A DNA stretch of 64,000 bases from JAICJC01 sp963757605 (GTDB lineage: Bacteria > Actinomycetota > Thermoleophilia > Gaiellales > JAICJC01), in assembly GCA_963757605.1 (NCBI GenBank), contig CAVWSF010000003.1, positions 496,001-560,000 on the forward strand, in the 5' to 3' direction. Of this stretch, positions 8,100 to 16,755 are shown one piece after another (the first letter of the stretch is position 1; every line of letters begins with the position of its first letter). The notes under the pieces are model-generated. The model searched no databases, had not been told where the DNA came from, and saw only the letters and a list, made by a program, of their open reading frames with translations. Position numbers and translations under genes: made by a program.

Positions 8100-8960
8100 G
8101 CCGGGAGCCCCAGGCTGGTGCCGACGTTGGCGGCCGGGTCGACGTCGATCGCGAACTGCTCCCGCGGCCCGGACATGATCGTGATGACGCCCGTCCCGTG
8201 CCCGGGGATCACCCCGACCCCGTGCGCGACGATGCCGATCGCGCACCAGCCGGCGTGCGAGCCGCGCCCGAAGCGGTGGTCCTGGCCCGTCATCGCGACG
8301 ACGTCGCCGATCCGGAGCTCCTCGTAGCCCAGGTCAGAGACGACGTCGGGCCGCGTCGAGCATGACGTCGCAGTTGGCCCACTCAGAGCTCATCCCGATG
8401 CCGGCGCCCATGAGGAACGCGGGGATCTCGGCGGCGACGGCGAGCGCGAGCGCCCCGTCGCGAGCCCGCACGGGCAGCGCGTCCAGGAGCTCCGGGCTGC
8501 AGCTGCGCAGCGCGACGTCGGGGAAGTCGAGCAGCTGGAGGCCCTGCCCGCGCGCCCGCACCAGCAGGCGATCGCCGGGGCCGAGCAGGTCGAGCGTCTG
8601 CTGCGGGAAGTCGATCAGGACGAAGGCGTGCTTGCCGACGACGGTGCCGGTCCCGCCGGCCGCCGGTCCCGTGAGGACGCGCACCGGGTTTCCGACGCAG
8701 GCCAGGAACTGGAGGGCGGCGTCCGGCGGCGGGCCGTCGCCCCCGGCCGACACCGCGGCCTCGAGGTGGTCGGCCGCCCAGGGGAAGACGGGGCTGCCGA
8801 CGCGGACGTTGAAGCAGACGCCCGCCATCCCCGGCAGGATGATCGGGCGCCCGTAGGAATCGACACTCCACGCGTCCCCGGTCGGGTGGCTCACCTGGGC
8901 CCCGATGCCCAGGGTCACGAGCTTGTCGGCGTTCGTCACGAGGGCGGTGGCGGCGGTCAC
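8096..8960 (-). pseudogene. DUF4438-like protein, copy 1, with one frameshift
   Basis: The first 208 codons, from GTG 8960, give a paralogue of the next gene (PIILPGMAGVCFNVRVGSPV, LACVGNPVRVLTGPAAGGTG, VVGKHAFVLIDF). The frame then runs into TGA at 8334. The missing end resumes in the next frame from about 8353 with RPDVVSDLGYEELRIGDVV and GRGSHAGWCAIGIVAHGVG, ending at a TGA that overlaps the next start. Aligned with the intact copy, removal of a single base near 8352-8356 restores equal length, so this is one inserted base, either a real mutation or a sequence error. If real, the protein loses its last quarter, including the conserved LRIGDVV block. Confidence 0.7.
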
Positions 8961-8962
8961 GG

Positions 8963-9997
8963 TCAGTAGAGGAGGTCGGGGTCGAGCACGTTTCGCAGCG
9001 GCCGGCCGGCCAGATACGCGTGCAGGTTCTCACAGAAGATCTCGACGATCCGGTCGTTCTCCTCGGCCACCGTGCTCGCGGAGTGCGGGCTGACGAGCAC
9101 GTTGGGCAGGTCCCAGAACGGGCTCGAGTCCGGCGGCGGCTCCGTCGTGAACACATCCAGGGCGGCGCCGCGCAGGCGGCCCGCCGCGAGCGCCTCGGCC
9201 AGCGCGGCCTCGTCGACCACGTCGCCGCGCGCGATGTTCACGACGATCGCGCGCTCGGGCAGGAGCGCGATGCGGCGCGCGTCGAGAAGGTTGGCGGTGT
9301 CGGGCGTATGCGGCGTCGCGAGCACCACCGCGTCGAGCCGGGGGAGGATGGCGTCGAGATCGTCGATCGCAGCGATCTCGTCGGCGTTCACGTCGGCCGG
9401 CATGCGGTCGCGCAGCGTCCGCACCACGCCGATCACGTGGACGTCGAGGGCGCGCAGGAGCCGGGCGGCCTCGCGGCCGATCCGGCCGGCCCCGACGACC
9501 GCGGCCACCTTCCCGGCCATCTCCTCGCCGGCGTGGCGGCGCCAGACGCGGGCCCGCTGCTCGGCCTGGTAGCGCAGGACGTCCTTGCCGAAGACCAGCA
9601 TCGCGAGCACGGCGAACTCGGCCAGCGGGCGCGCGTGGACGCCGCTCGCGGTCGTGACCACGACGTCGCGCCGCTCGGTCAGCCCCACCCGGCTGGCCAG
9701 CTGCCCCACGCCGGCGCTCGTGGCCTGGATCCAGCGCAGCCGCGGCCAGGTCGGGAGCCGGTCGGCCATCGCCAGCGGCCCGAAGTCGAACAGGATTTCG
9801 GCGCTCTCCAGAAGCTCGGCCCAGCGCCGCTCGGCCTCCGCATCGGGGACCTCCGGGAGCGGGTGCGCCGAGGGGTACTCCGGGGCCGGGATGAGATCCG
9901 CCGGGTAGACGACGTCCAGGCGCGGGTCGGCGGCGGCGATCGCCGCGACGTTCTCGGCCGAGAGCGGGCTCGTGATCACGATACGGACGTCGCTCAC
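8963..9997 (-). CDS. D-isomer-specific 2-hydroxyacid dehydrogenase (NAD-dependent)
   Basis: A 344-residue enzyme that oxidises a D-2-hydroxyacid or reduces a 2-oxoacid. The NAD-binding motif is AAVVGAGRIGREAARLL (GxGxxG) after EEMAGK. The catalytic Arg lies in VVNIARGDVVDEAALAEAL, the Glu in AALDVFTTEPPPDSSPFW, and the His in NVLVSPHSAS. The N-terminal substrate domain includes LRWIQATSAGVG. The GTG at 9997 overlaps the SDR stop by four bases. With the SDR and the DUF4438-like pair it forms a likely route that converts an imported hydroxy- or sugar acid. Substrate not deducible. Confidence 0.9.
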   Translation of the reverse strand: MSDVRIVITSPLSAENVAAIAAADPRLDVVYPADLIPAPEYPSAHPLPEVPDAEAERRWAELLESAEILFDFGPLAMADRLPTWPRLRWIQATSAGVGQLASRVGLTERRDVVVTTASGVHARPLAEFAVLAMLVFGKDVLRYQAEQRARVWRRHAGEEMAGKVAAVVGAGRIGREAARLLRALDVHVIGVVRTLRDRMPADVNADEIAAIDDLDAILPRLDAVVLATPHTPDTANLLDARRIALLPERAIVVNIARGDVVDEAALAEALAAGRLRGAALDVFTTEPPPDSSPFWDLPNVLVSPHSASTVAEENDRIVEIFCENLHAYLAGRPLRNVLDPDLLY

Positions 9998-10770
9998 CGG
10001 CCGGCGCCCTCGGGCAGCGAGAAGCGGCCCGCCATCGAGCCTCCGTCCACGTCCAGGACGGCGCCGGAGACGTGGGCGGCGGCGTCCGAGCAGAGGAAGA
10101 GCACGGCCGCGGCGATGTCGCGCGGATCGCCGGCCCGGCCCATCGGGATCGACCGCACAAGCGCCGCGCGCAGATCGTCGGTCGCCCTGTCCGGGTACGC
10201 GTCGCTCCACCCGCGGACGTCGATGTAGCCGGGCGCGACGACGTTCACGTTCACGCCGTGCGGCCCGAGCTCGAGCGCCAGCGTCTTGGACAGCGTCTCG
10301 ACCGCCGCCTTCGAGGCGGCGTACGCCGCTCCCTCGGGCCGCGGGCTGCGCGCCGAGCCGGACGAGATGCTGACGATCCCGCCGCCGCCGCCTGCGGCGA
10401 TGCGGTGGCGGGCGAACGCCCGGCACATCAGGTAGACGCCGGTCACGTTCACGTCGAAGACCCGCCGCCACGCGGCCGGCTCCATGTCGACCAGTCGCGC
10501 GTCGGGGTAGGCCGCCGCGTCGTTCACGAGCAGGTCGAGATCGCCGAAGCGCCCGATGGCCGTCCCGACCACGCGCTCGGCGAGGCGCTCGTCGGCGACG
10601 TCGCCGACGACGGACTCGAAGCGGGGGCCGCGGAGTGTCTCGGGCGGCTCCACGAGGTCCACGACGACCACGTTGGCGCCCTCCGCCAGGAACCCCGCCG
10701 CGACGGCCCGGCCGATCCCGTTCGCGCCGCCGGTCACGGCCGCAGTCATCCCGTCGAAACGTGCCGGCAC
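9994..10770 (-). CDS. Short-chain dehydrogenase/reductase (SDR)
   Basis: A 258-residue classical SDR. The cofactor motif is AVTGGANGIG (TGxxxGIG), with Asp after strand 2 (VVVVDL) favouring NAD(H). It also has LVNDAAAYP (NAA-type motif), catalytic Ser in IVSISSGSARS, and Tyr/Lys in AAYAASKAAV. GTG 10,770 is preferred over the ATG at 10,749 because it restores the usual RFDGM-TAAVTGG N-terminus and has GGGGAAGG just upstream. First gene of the minus-strand dehydrogenase operon, sharing a promoter region with the divergent importer operon. Confidence 0.9.
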   Translation of the reverse strand: MPARFDGMTAAVTGGANGIGRAVAAGFLAEGANVVVVDLVEPPETLRGPRFESVVGDVADERLAERVVGTAIGRFGDLDLLVNDAAAYPDARLVDMEPAAWRRVFDVNVTGVYLMCRAFARHRIAAGGGGGIVSISSGSARSPRPEGAAYAASKAAVETLSKTLALELGPHGVNVNVVAPGYIDVRGWSDAYPDRATDDLRAALVRSIPMGRAGDPRDIAAAVLFLCSDAAAHVSGAVLDVDGGSMAGRFSLPEGAGR

Positions 10771-10821
10771 CCGGCCTTCCCCACCATCCTCTCGCTCGCG
10801 GTTCCGCTCCTGCGGGGCGCA

Positions 10822-10849
10822 AGCATAACGGCGCCCCGAACCCTTGACA
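10822..10849 (-). promoter_or_regulatory. Predicted promoter of the SDR operon (shares its -35 box)
   Basis: On the minus strand TGTCAA (10,849-10,844) and TATGCT (10,827-10,822) are 16 bases apart, 52 bases upstream of the SDR start. The -35 is the reverse complement of the divergent TTGACA, so the two polymerases would compete for the same site. Weak -35, prediction only. Confidence 0.35.
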
Positions 10850-10873
10850 CTTCCGACCCGGCGCTCATACACT
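10844..10873 (+). promoter_or_regulatory. Sigma-70-type promoter of the binding protein/importer operon
   Basis: Consensus TTGACA (10,844-10,849), an 18-base spacer and TACACT (10,868-10,873). Transcription would start near 10,880 and give a leader of about 130 bases before the binding-protein ATG at 11,011. Confidence 0.6.
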
Positions 10874-10927
10874 CGGCCGCGGTGCGGATCGGATGCGTAC
10901 CCCCCTTGCTCCGAACCCGTTACATCC

Positions 10928-10950
10928 CCGAAGCATAAGAACATCTTCGG
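10928..10950 (+). promoter_or_regulatory. Inverted repeat in the leader of the importer operon
   Basis: CCGAAG-N11-CTTCGG, with AGCATA/AGCATT words recurring at 10,822, 10,932, 10,951 and 10,976 in an unusually AT-rich stretch. It could be the operator of the nearby FadR-type regulator or a leader hairpin; no ligand is implied by the sequence. Confidence 0.35.
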
Positions 10951-11010
10951 AGCATTCGTATATCTTTTCGCGCTGAGCATACCTTTGGCCGCAAGATGAA
11001 AGGACGAGCC

Positions 11011-12612
11011 ATGGCCGACCTCCCGGACACGCCCACGACGAGCCCCAGCCGGGCGCGGCGCGCCCGGCGTCTGGCGCTCCTGCTCGCCCTTGCGGCGGGC
11101 GTCCTCGTCGCCGGCTGCGGAGGCAGCGGCGGATCGACCGGCGCCGGGGGCGGAGGGGCCAAGGCCGACACGCTCGTCATCGCAAACGCCGTCAACGTCG
11201 ACACGCTCGATCCGGCTGCGAACTCGGTCAACGAGAGCATCTGGATGACGCAGAACATCTACCAGCGGCTGCTCCAGCCGAACGCGAACGGCACCGACGT
11301 GATCCCGCAGCTCGCCGAGTCGTGGGACATCTCCGACGACGGGCTCACGTACACGTTCCACCTGGGCGACCACAAGTTCTCCGACGGGTCGCCGGTGACC
11401 GCCGAGGACGTCCGCTACTCGATCGAGCGCTCGATCAACTACGACGGGGGCTGGGGCTTCCTGCTCGAGGCGGTGAAGTCGGTCGAGGCGCCGGATCCCA
11501 AGACCGTCGTGATCACGCTCTCCCGGCCGCACGCGCCGCTCCTGGCCGACCTCGCCATGTACGCCTACGCGGTCATCCCCGAGAAGCTCGTGAAGGCGCA
11601 GGGCGCGAAGGCCTTCTTCCAGAAGCCGATCGGAAGCGGCGAGTGGATGCTCACCCAGTGGAACAAGGGCAGCGACCTGAACTTCAAGGTGAACCCGTTC
11701 TGGTCGGGCAAGAAGCCGAACTTCACGAATCTCAAGATCATGATCGTGCCCAACGACAACTCGCGCGTCCTGCTCCTGCAGAACAAGAACGCGGACATCA
11801 TCGAGAACCCGCCGGGCAACCTGATCAACGAGCTGAGCGCCAACCCGGATCTGCAGACGTATCTCTTCCCGTCGACACGCGTCGACTTCATCCAGCTCGA
11901 CCAGCACTTCGCGCCGTTCAAGGACCCGAAGGTGCGTGAAGCGCTCAATTACGCAATCGACCGAAACGCCATCGTGAAGCTCGCGTACTCCGGTCATGCA
12001 ACCGTCGGCTCGTCGTTCATGCCGTACAAGATGCAGTTCTGGAACGACTCGCTGAAGCCGTATCCGTACGACCCGGAGAAGGCGAAGGAGATCCTGTCGC
12101 AGTCGGGGTACCCGAACGGCTTCAAGACGTTTCTCATCGAGGTTGCGAATGACGTCGCCGGTAACGCAACGGCCGTCGTCATCAAGTCCGACCTGGCGAA
12201 GATCGGCATCGACGTCGACATCAAGACGTACGAGCTCCTGACCGCGTACGGCAAGGAGGACGGGGGCAACTCGCAGATGGGCCAGCGCTACTGGACGAAC
12301 GACATCATCGACCCCGACGAGGTGACCACGTTCGGCGTCGATCCCAACGGCGGGGCGAACGCGTTCAGCTCCTACTGGGGCGACCCGACCGCCACGAAGC
12401 TCGTGCACCAAGCCCGCGGGGAGCTCGATTCCGACAAGCGCCGGCAGATGTACGAGCAGATCCAGCAGATCGTCTATGACCAGACGCCGTATCTCATCCT
12501 CGACTACAGCCCGTACCGGTACGCCGCGGGCAAGTGGGTGCACGGCTTCCACGCCACGCCCCTCGGCAACTACAATCTGTCGCTGGAGACGCTCACCGTC
12601 GACCAGCACTGA
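11011..12612 (+). CDS. Extracellular solute-binding protein (SBP family 5), lipoprotein
   Basis: A 533-residue lipoprotein that captures substrate outside the membrane for the importer encoded downstream. The signal peptide has an Arg-rich n-region (RARRARRLALLL) and lipobox LVAGC. The mature part has family-5 features: VDTLDPAANS, QNIYQRLLQP, LAESWDISDDGLTYTFHL, KFSDGSPVTAEDV, and near the C-terminal half VREALNYAIDRNAIV. ATG 11,011 is preferred over the in-frame ATG at 10,996 because AAAGGA stands eight bases before it. First gene of a binding protein-permease-permease-ATPase-dehydrogenase operon. Family-5 proteins bind peptides, sugars, opines or nickel, so the ligand is not certain; the flanking dehydrogenases favour a polyol or sugar acid derivative. 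Confidence 0.92.
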   Translation: MADLPDTPTTSPSRARRARRLALLLALAAGVLVAGCGGSGGSTGAGGGGAKADTLVIANAVNVDTLDPAANSVNESIWMTQNIYQRLLQPNANGTDVIPQLAESWDISDDGLTYTFHLGDHKFSDGSPVTAEDVRYSIERSINYDGGWGFLLEAVKSVEAPDPKTVVITLSRPHAPLLADLAMYAYAVIPEKLVKAQGAKAFFQKPIGSGEWMLTQWNKGSDLNFKVNPFWSGKKPNFTNLKIMIVPNDNSRVLLLQNKNADIIENPPGNLINELSANPDLQTYLFPSTRVDFIQLDQHFAPFKDPKVREALNYAIDRNAIVKLAYSGHATVGSSFMPYKMQFWNDSLKPYPYDPEKAKEILSQSGYPNGFKTFLIEVANDVAGNATAVVIKSDLAKIGIDVDIKTYELLTAYGKEDGGNSQMGQRYWTNDIIDPDEVTTFGVDPNGGANAFSSYWGDPTATKLVHQARGELDSDKRRQMYEQIQQIVYDQTPYLILDYSPYRYAAGKWVHGFHATPLGNYNLSLETLTVDQH

Positions 12613-12636
12613 GGCAGCGCAGGAAGGGAGAGGAAC

Positions 12637-13581
12637 GTGAGCGGGCGGTTCGGGTTCCTCGGCCGCAGGGTGCTTCAGCTCATCCCTGTGACGCTGGGGA
12701 TCACGATCCTGGTGTTCTTCCTGCTGCACCTGGTCCCGGGTGACCCGGCGCGTCAGATCCTGGGGCAGCACTACACGCCCGAGGCGGCGGCCGAGATCCA
12801 CCACAAGCTCGGCCTCGACCAGCCACTGTGGGAGCAGTACAAGCTCTTCATGGACCGGCTCCTCCATGGCGATCTGGGCGACTCGGTCTACTACAACCAG
12901 TCCGCGCGATCGCTGATCGCCGAGCGTATGCCGGCGACCATGTTCCTGATCGCCTACGCCGGCGTGTTGGCGGCGCTGATCTCGATCCCGATCGGGATCA
13001 TCGCGGCGCTCCGGCGCGGCGGCATCTTCGACCAGGCCACGCGCATCGGGACGCTCATCACGTTCGCGATGCCGCCGTTCTGGTTCGGGATCATCCTGCT
13101 GCTCTTCTTCGCCCTGAAGCTCCAGCTCTTCCCGGTGTCGGGCTACGGGAACGGCTTGACCGACCACCTCTGGCACCTGTTCCTGCCGGCGCTCACGATC
13201 GCGCTCGCCTTCTCGACCATCCTCACCCGCACGTTGCGGGCGAGCATGCTCTCGACGCTGCGGATGGACTTCGTCGACACCGCCCGGATCAAGGGCGTCT
13301 CGCGGACGACGGTGCTCATGCGCCACGTCGTGCGGAACGCGATCGTCGCGATCGTGGTCGTGTTCGGCATCAACCTCGCGTTTCTGATCGGGAGCACCGT
13401 CCTCGTCGAGAACGTGTTCTCGATCCCGGGCCTCGGCCAGCTCCTCGTCGACTCGGTCTCGTCACGCGACTACCCGGTGGTGCAGGGGACGACGCTCGTG
13501 CTCGCGTTCCTCGTCGTGCTCGTGAACCTCCTGACCGACGTCATCCACGCAGCACTCGATCCCCGGGTGACCTACGAATGA
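12637..13581 (+). CDS. Dipeptide-type ABC importer permease, DppB class
   Basis: A 314-residue inner-membrane permease starting at GTG 12,637 behind GGGAGAGG. The N-terminus (GRRVLQLIPVTLGITILVFF, HLVPGDPARQILG) is typical of DppB/OppB, followed by an extracellular loop and five further helices. The coupling (EAA-like) loop is TARIKGVSRTTVLMRHVVRNA, and the end VTYE follows the usual DPRV. It pairs with the DppC-class permease whose ATG overlaps its stop. Confidence 0.95.
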   Translation: MSGRFGFLGRRVLQLIPVTLGITILVFFLLHLVPGDPARQILGQHYTPEAAAEIHHKLGLDQPLWEQYKLFMDRLLHGDLGDSVYYNQSARSLIAERMPATMFLIAYAGVLAALISIPIGIIAALRRGGIFDQATRIGTLITFAMPPFWFGIILLLFFALKLQLFPVSGYGNGLTDHLWHLFLPALTIALAFSTILTRTLRASMLSTLRMDFVDTARIKGVSRTTVLMRHVVRNAIVAIVVVFGINLAFLIGSTVLVENVFSIPGLGQLLVDSVSSRDYPVVQGTTLVLAFLVVLVNLLTDVIHAALDPRVTYE

Positions 13582-14456
13582 GCGCGGTCCTCGGCCCATC
13601 CGGGACGCTGCTCGAGTCGCTCGAGCGCCGCTCCCGTACGAGCCGGTTCGGCCGAGGCCGGATCACGCTCGCGGTGGGCATCCTCATCCTCGGCACGATG
13701 ATCGTCGCGTCGCTGGCCGCGCCGCTCATCACGAGCGCCAAGCCCGACGCCATCGACCCGCTCCACCCGCTGCTTCACCCGCTCTCGCCCGGCCACCCGC
13801 TCGGGACCGACTCGTTCGGGCGGGACATCTTCTCGCGGATCCTCTACGGCGGGCGGATCGACCTCCTGATCGCGTTCGGCGCCACGTCCGTGACCGCCGT
13901 GGTCGGCACCGTCATCGGGCTGACGTCCGGGTACGCCGGCGGGTGGGTCGACACGGTCATCATGCGCATCGTCGATCTGTTCTTCGCGTTCCCGTTCTTC
14001 GTCCTCGTGATCGCGATCGTGGCGATGCTCGGCCCGAGCGTCTTCAACATGTTCGTCGCCATCTGGCTCACGAGCTGGATCAGCTACGCCCGCATCTCCC
14101 GCGGTCACACGCTGGGCGCCAAACGCCAGGAGTACACGCTGGCCGCCCGCGCGCTGGGCTACACGAACCGGCGGGTGGTGCTGCGCCACATCCTGCCCAA
14201 CGTCGTCTCGTACGTGATCATCTTCGCGATGGTCGACGCGGTCGGGAACATCGTCCTCGGCTCGTCGCTCGGTTTCCTGGGGCTCGGCGCGCAGCCGCCC
14301 TCGTCCGAGTGGGGCGTGATGATCTCCGACGGCCAGAACTACCTGCTCACCGCCTGGTGGCTCTCGACGTTCCCCGGCATCGCCATCATCCTCGTCGGGG
14401 TCGGGTTCAGCCTGATCGGCGACGGCCTCGCGGACATCCTCAGGCCCGGTGACTGA
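13578..14456 (+). CDS. Dipeptide-type ABC importer permease, DppC class
   Basis: A 292-residue permease with the class-defining GHPLGTDSFGRDIFSRILYG motif after the first helix, then four to five helices. Its coupling loop is YTLAARALGYTNRRVVLRHI, and LGFLGLGAQPPSSEWGVMI is near the end, as expected for DppC/OppC. Translation is coupled to the preceding gene by an ATGA overlap; the next ATPase gene starts eight bases before this stop. Confidence 0.95.
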   Translation: MSAVLGPSGTLLESLERRSRTSRFGRGRITLAVGILILGTMIVASLAAPLITSAKPDAIDPLHPLLHPLSPGHPLGTDSFGRDIFSRILYGGRIDLLIAFGATSVTAVVGTVIGLTSGYAGGWVDTVIMRIVDLFFAFPFFVLVIAIVAMLGPSVFNMFVAIWLTSWISYARISRGHTLGAKRQEYTLAARALGYTNRRVVLRHILPNVVSYVIIFAMVDAVGNIVLGSSLGFLGLGAQPPSSEWGVMISDGQNYLLTAWWLSTFPGIAIILVGVGFSLIGDGLADILRPGD

Positions 14457-15486
14457 CCCCGCCGCCGCGCCCGTGCTGGAGGTCCGTGACCTCCACACGT
14501 ACATCGCCACCGGCGCGGGCGTGGTGCGCGCGGTCGACGGCGTGTCGTTCACCGTCGGCGAGCGCGAGATCGTCGGCCTGGTTGGCGAGAGCGGTTGCGG
14601 GAAGAGCGTCACGTGCCGGACGATCGCCGGCCTCATGCCGTCGCCCCCGGCCCGCTCGACCGGCAGCGTGCGCCTGGCCAGCTACGGCGAGCGCAACCTG
14701 CTCGACCTGTCGGCCGCCGACCTCCAGCGCCTGCGCGGCGCGCACCTCTCGATGGTCTTCCAGGACCCGATGAGCGCGCTCAACCCTGTGATGCGGGTCG
14801 GCGCGCAGATCGAGGAGGCGGTCGGCGCCCACGAGAAGCTCTCCGGCCGCGCCCGCCGCACCCGTGCGATCGAGCTCATGGAGCGGGTCGGCATCCCGGT
14901 GCCCGAGCGGCGGATGCGCGACTACCCGCACCAGTTCTCGGGTGGCATGCGCCAGCGGGTGCTGATCGCGATGGCGATCGCCGGGCGGCCGAAGCTGCTG
15001 CTCGCCGACGAGCCGACAACGGCGCTCGACGTCCTGATCCAGGACCAGATCCTGAGCCTGCTCCTCGAGCTCCAGCGCGACTTCGGGATGAGCATGATCC
15101 TGGTGAGCCACGACCTGGGCGTGATCGGCGAGATGTGCGACCGCGTGGCGGTGATGTACGCGGGCGAGATCGTCGAACTGGCCGACACGGCGACCCTGCT
15201 GGAGGAGCCGCGCCACCCGTACACGATCTCGCTCCTTCGCTCGCTCCCGGACGTCAACTCGCAAAGCCGCTACCTGCGGTCGATCGGAGGGGCGCCGCCG
15301 GCGCTCGTCGACGTCCCGCCCGGCTGCCGGTTCGCGCAGCGGTGCCCGCTCGCGCTCGACCGGTGCCGGGAGTGGGAGACGGAGCTCTTGCAGGCGGGCG
15401 CCGGCGCGCACACAGCCCGGTGCTGGCGACATGAGGAGACACGAAGGGAGGATGCATGGCCGGAGCAGAGCTACGAGTCGGCGTGA
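14449..15486 (+). CDS. Dipeptide-type ABC importer ATPase, DppD class
   Basis: A 345-residue ATPase starting at GTG 14,449. It has Walker A GESGCGKSV, Q-loop SMVFQDPMSALNP, signature FSGGMRQRVLIAMAI, Walker B LLLADEPTTALD, switch His in LVSHDLGV, and the C-terminal Cys motif GCRFAQRCPLALDRC. It is the DppD-class partner of the DppF-class ATPase at 6193-7227. The last 31 bases overlap the start of the Gfo/Idh gene, a long overlap that suggests coupled translation. Confidence 0.94.
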   Translation: MTDPAAAPVLEVRDLHTYIATGAGVVRAVDGVSFTVGEREIVGLVGESGCGKSVTCRTIAGLMPSPPARSTGSVRLASYGERNLLDLSAADLQRLRGAHLSMVFQDPMSALNPVMRVGAQIEEAVGAHEKLSGRARRTRAIELMERVGIPVPERRMRDYPHQFSGGMRQRVLIAMAIAGRPKLLLADEPTTALDVLIQDQILSLLLELQRDFGMSMILVSHDLGVIGEMCDRVAVMYAGEIVELADTATLLEEPRHPYTISLLRSLPDVNSQSRYLRSIGGAPPALVDVPPGCRFAQRCPLALDRCREWETELLQAGAGAHTARCWRHEETRREDAWPEQSYESA

Positions 15487-16574
15487 TCGGGTGTGGGCGG
15501 TGGGCCGGGTGGGCCCATCTGCCCGGATGGACGCGGGACGGGCGCTGCCAGGTGGTGGCGGTCTGCGATCGCGACGAGGGGCTCGTCCAGGCCGCGGCGG
15601 ACAGGTTCGGCGTGGCCGACGCCTTCACCGATCACCGCCGCGTCATCGAGCGCGACGACGTCGACGTCATCGACGTCGTCACCGGTGACGAGGAGCACTT
15701 CACGCTCACGATGGCCGCGCTCGAGGCGGGGAAGCACGTGCTCTGCGAGAAGCCGGTCGCCCACGACTACCGCGACACCCTCCGGGCCCGCGACCTGGCG
15801 GCGTCCAAGGGGCTCGGCACGAAGGTGGGCTTCACGTTCCGCTACAGCCCGGCCGTGCGCTACATGAAGGAGCTGATCGACGAGGGGTTCGTGGGCGAGC
15901 CCTACATCTACAACGCCTACGAGCAGAACTCGCAGTGGATCGACCCGCAGACGCCGCTGCGGCAGGTGCCCCCCGACCCAGACGCCGACCGGATCCTGGT
16001 CTCGTCGCTCGAGGGCTACGGCGCTCCGGTGATCGACCTCGGCCACTGGTTCATGGCGTCGGATCTGACCTCGGTGGTCGGCGTCCTTCGCAACTTCGTC
16101 CCCGAGCGGATGATCCGCGAGACCGGCCGCATGCAGCGCGCGAACATCGACGACGGCGACATCTTCATCGGCGAGTTCGCGACCGGCGCGATCTGCTCCG
16201 TCCAGTCGAGCTTCGTGACGGTCGGGAACTACCCGGGGATCGAGGTGCGCGTCTACGGCAGCAAGGGCGCGCTGATCGCCCGCCTGGTCGAGGAGCATGG
16301 TGTCGCCGAGACGCTTCGGTCAGCAAGGCCGGATGCGGTCGAGTTCGAGCCCGTCGACGTGCCGCAGCGGCTCTACCCGCCGGGCGGCTCGGTGAATGAG
16401 GACTGGCCGACGCTCTACTACTCGAACCTGACCGCCAACTTCGTCGACGAGATCCTGGCCGGGAAGGAGAACGAGGGCGGCTTCGGCGACGCCGCCTGGG
16501 TGCAGGAGGTCATCAACGCTGTCGAGCGCTCCCACCACGAGCGCGGCTGGGTGAGCCTGCCACTCGAGGGATAG
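15456..16574 (+). CDS. Gfo/Idh/MocA-family NAD(P)-dependent dehydrogenase
   Basis: A 372-residue oxidoreductase with the Rossmann start RVGVIGCGRWAGWAHLPGW, the family hallmark CEKPVAHD (E-K-P) and the C-terminal alpha/beta domain beginning around VGFTFRYSPAVRYMKELI. The lysine of EKP is the usual catalytic residue. These enzymes oxidise sugars, inositols or sugar amines. ATG 15,456 has GGGAGG seven bases upstream. As the last gene of the importer operon it probably acts on the imported compound together with the divergent SDR and hydroxyacid dehydrogenase. Confidence 0.92.
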   Translation: MAGAELRVGVIGCGRWAGWAHLPGWTRDGRCQVVAVCDRDEGLVQAAADRFGVADAFTDHRRVIERDDVDVIDVVTGDEEHFTLTMAALEAGKHVLCEKPVAHDYRDTLRARDLAASKGLGTKVGFTFRYSPAVRYMKELIDEGFVGEPYIYNAYEQNSQWIDPQTPLRQVPPDPDADRILVSSLEGYGAPVIDLGHWFMASDLTSVVGVLRNFVPERMIRETGRMQRANIDDGDIFIGEFATGAICSVQSSFVTVGNYPGIEVRVYGSKGALIARLVEEHGVAETLRSARPDAVEFEPVDVPQRLYPPGGSVNEDWPTLYYSNLTANFVDEILAGKENEGGFGDAAWVQEVINAVERSHHERGWVSLPLEG

Positions 16575-16585
16575 CGAGGCCCCGG

Positions 16586-16616
16586 TGAAACAGCTGTACC
16601 GGGTCCCGCTGTTTCA
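16586..16616 (+). terminator. Hairpin after the Gfo/Idh gene
   Basis: Perfect 9-base arms TGAAACAGC / GCTGTTTCA around a 13-base loop, 12 bases after the stop at 16,574. There is no U tract, so terminator function is uncertain; it could also protect the transcript end. Confidence 0.45.
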
Positions 16617-16650
16617 TCCAGGCTCCCGGCCAGCTGGCAAAGCCCTCGGC

Positions 16651-16750
16651 GGTCGTGGCGACGGCGAAGACCGCGCTCTTTGTCGGAGCGCGCCAGACGC
16701 TCCGCCCGCCACAAAGGAGGGGCCCGCGGGGGAACCGTGGGTTCCCCCGC
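16651..16750 (+). repeat. Two-hairpin intergenic element, copy 1
   Basis: Order on the plus strand: hairpin 1 around the constant core GAAGACCGCGCTCTT (stem 16,659-16,688), 24 bases, AAAGGAGGGG (16,713-16,722), then hairpin 2 with arms GCGGGGGAAC / GTTCCCCCGC (16,726-16,750). Hairpin 2 ends five bases from the stop of the convergent gene at 16,756. Stem 1 contains G-U pairs only if the plus strand is the RNA. Related copies lie at 22,557 and 44,662 (minus). Confidence 0.75.
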
Positions 16751-16755
16751 GATGC

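Noticed and set aside
8096..8960. In-frame TGA of the DUF4438-like copy as a second selenocysteine codon
   Set aside because: The homologous sequence continues in a different frame before that TGA, so it is a frameshift and not recoding.
16586..16616. Hairpin after the Gfo/Idh gene as part of the two-hairpin element
   Set aside because: It is absent from the other two copies, so it is listed separately.
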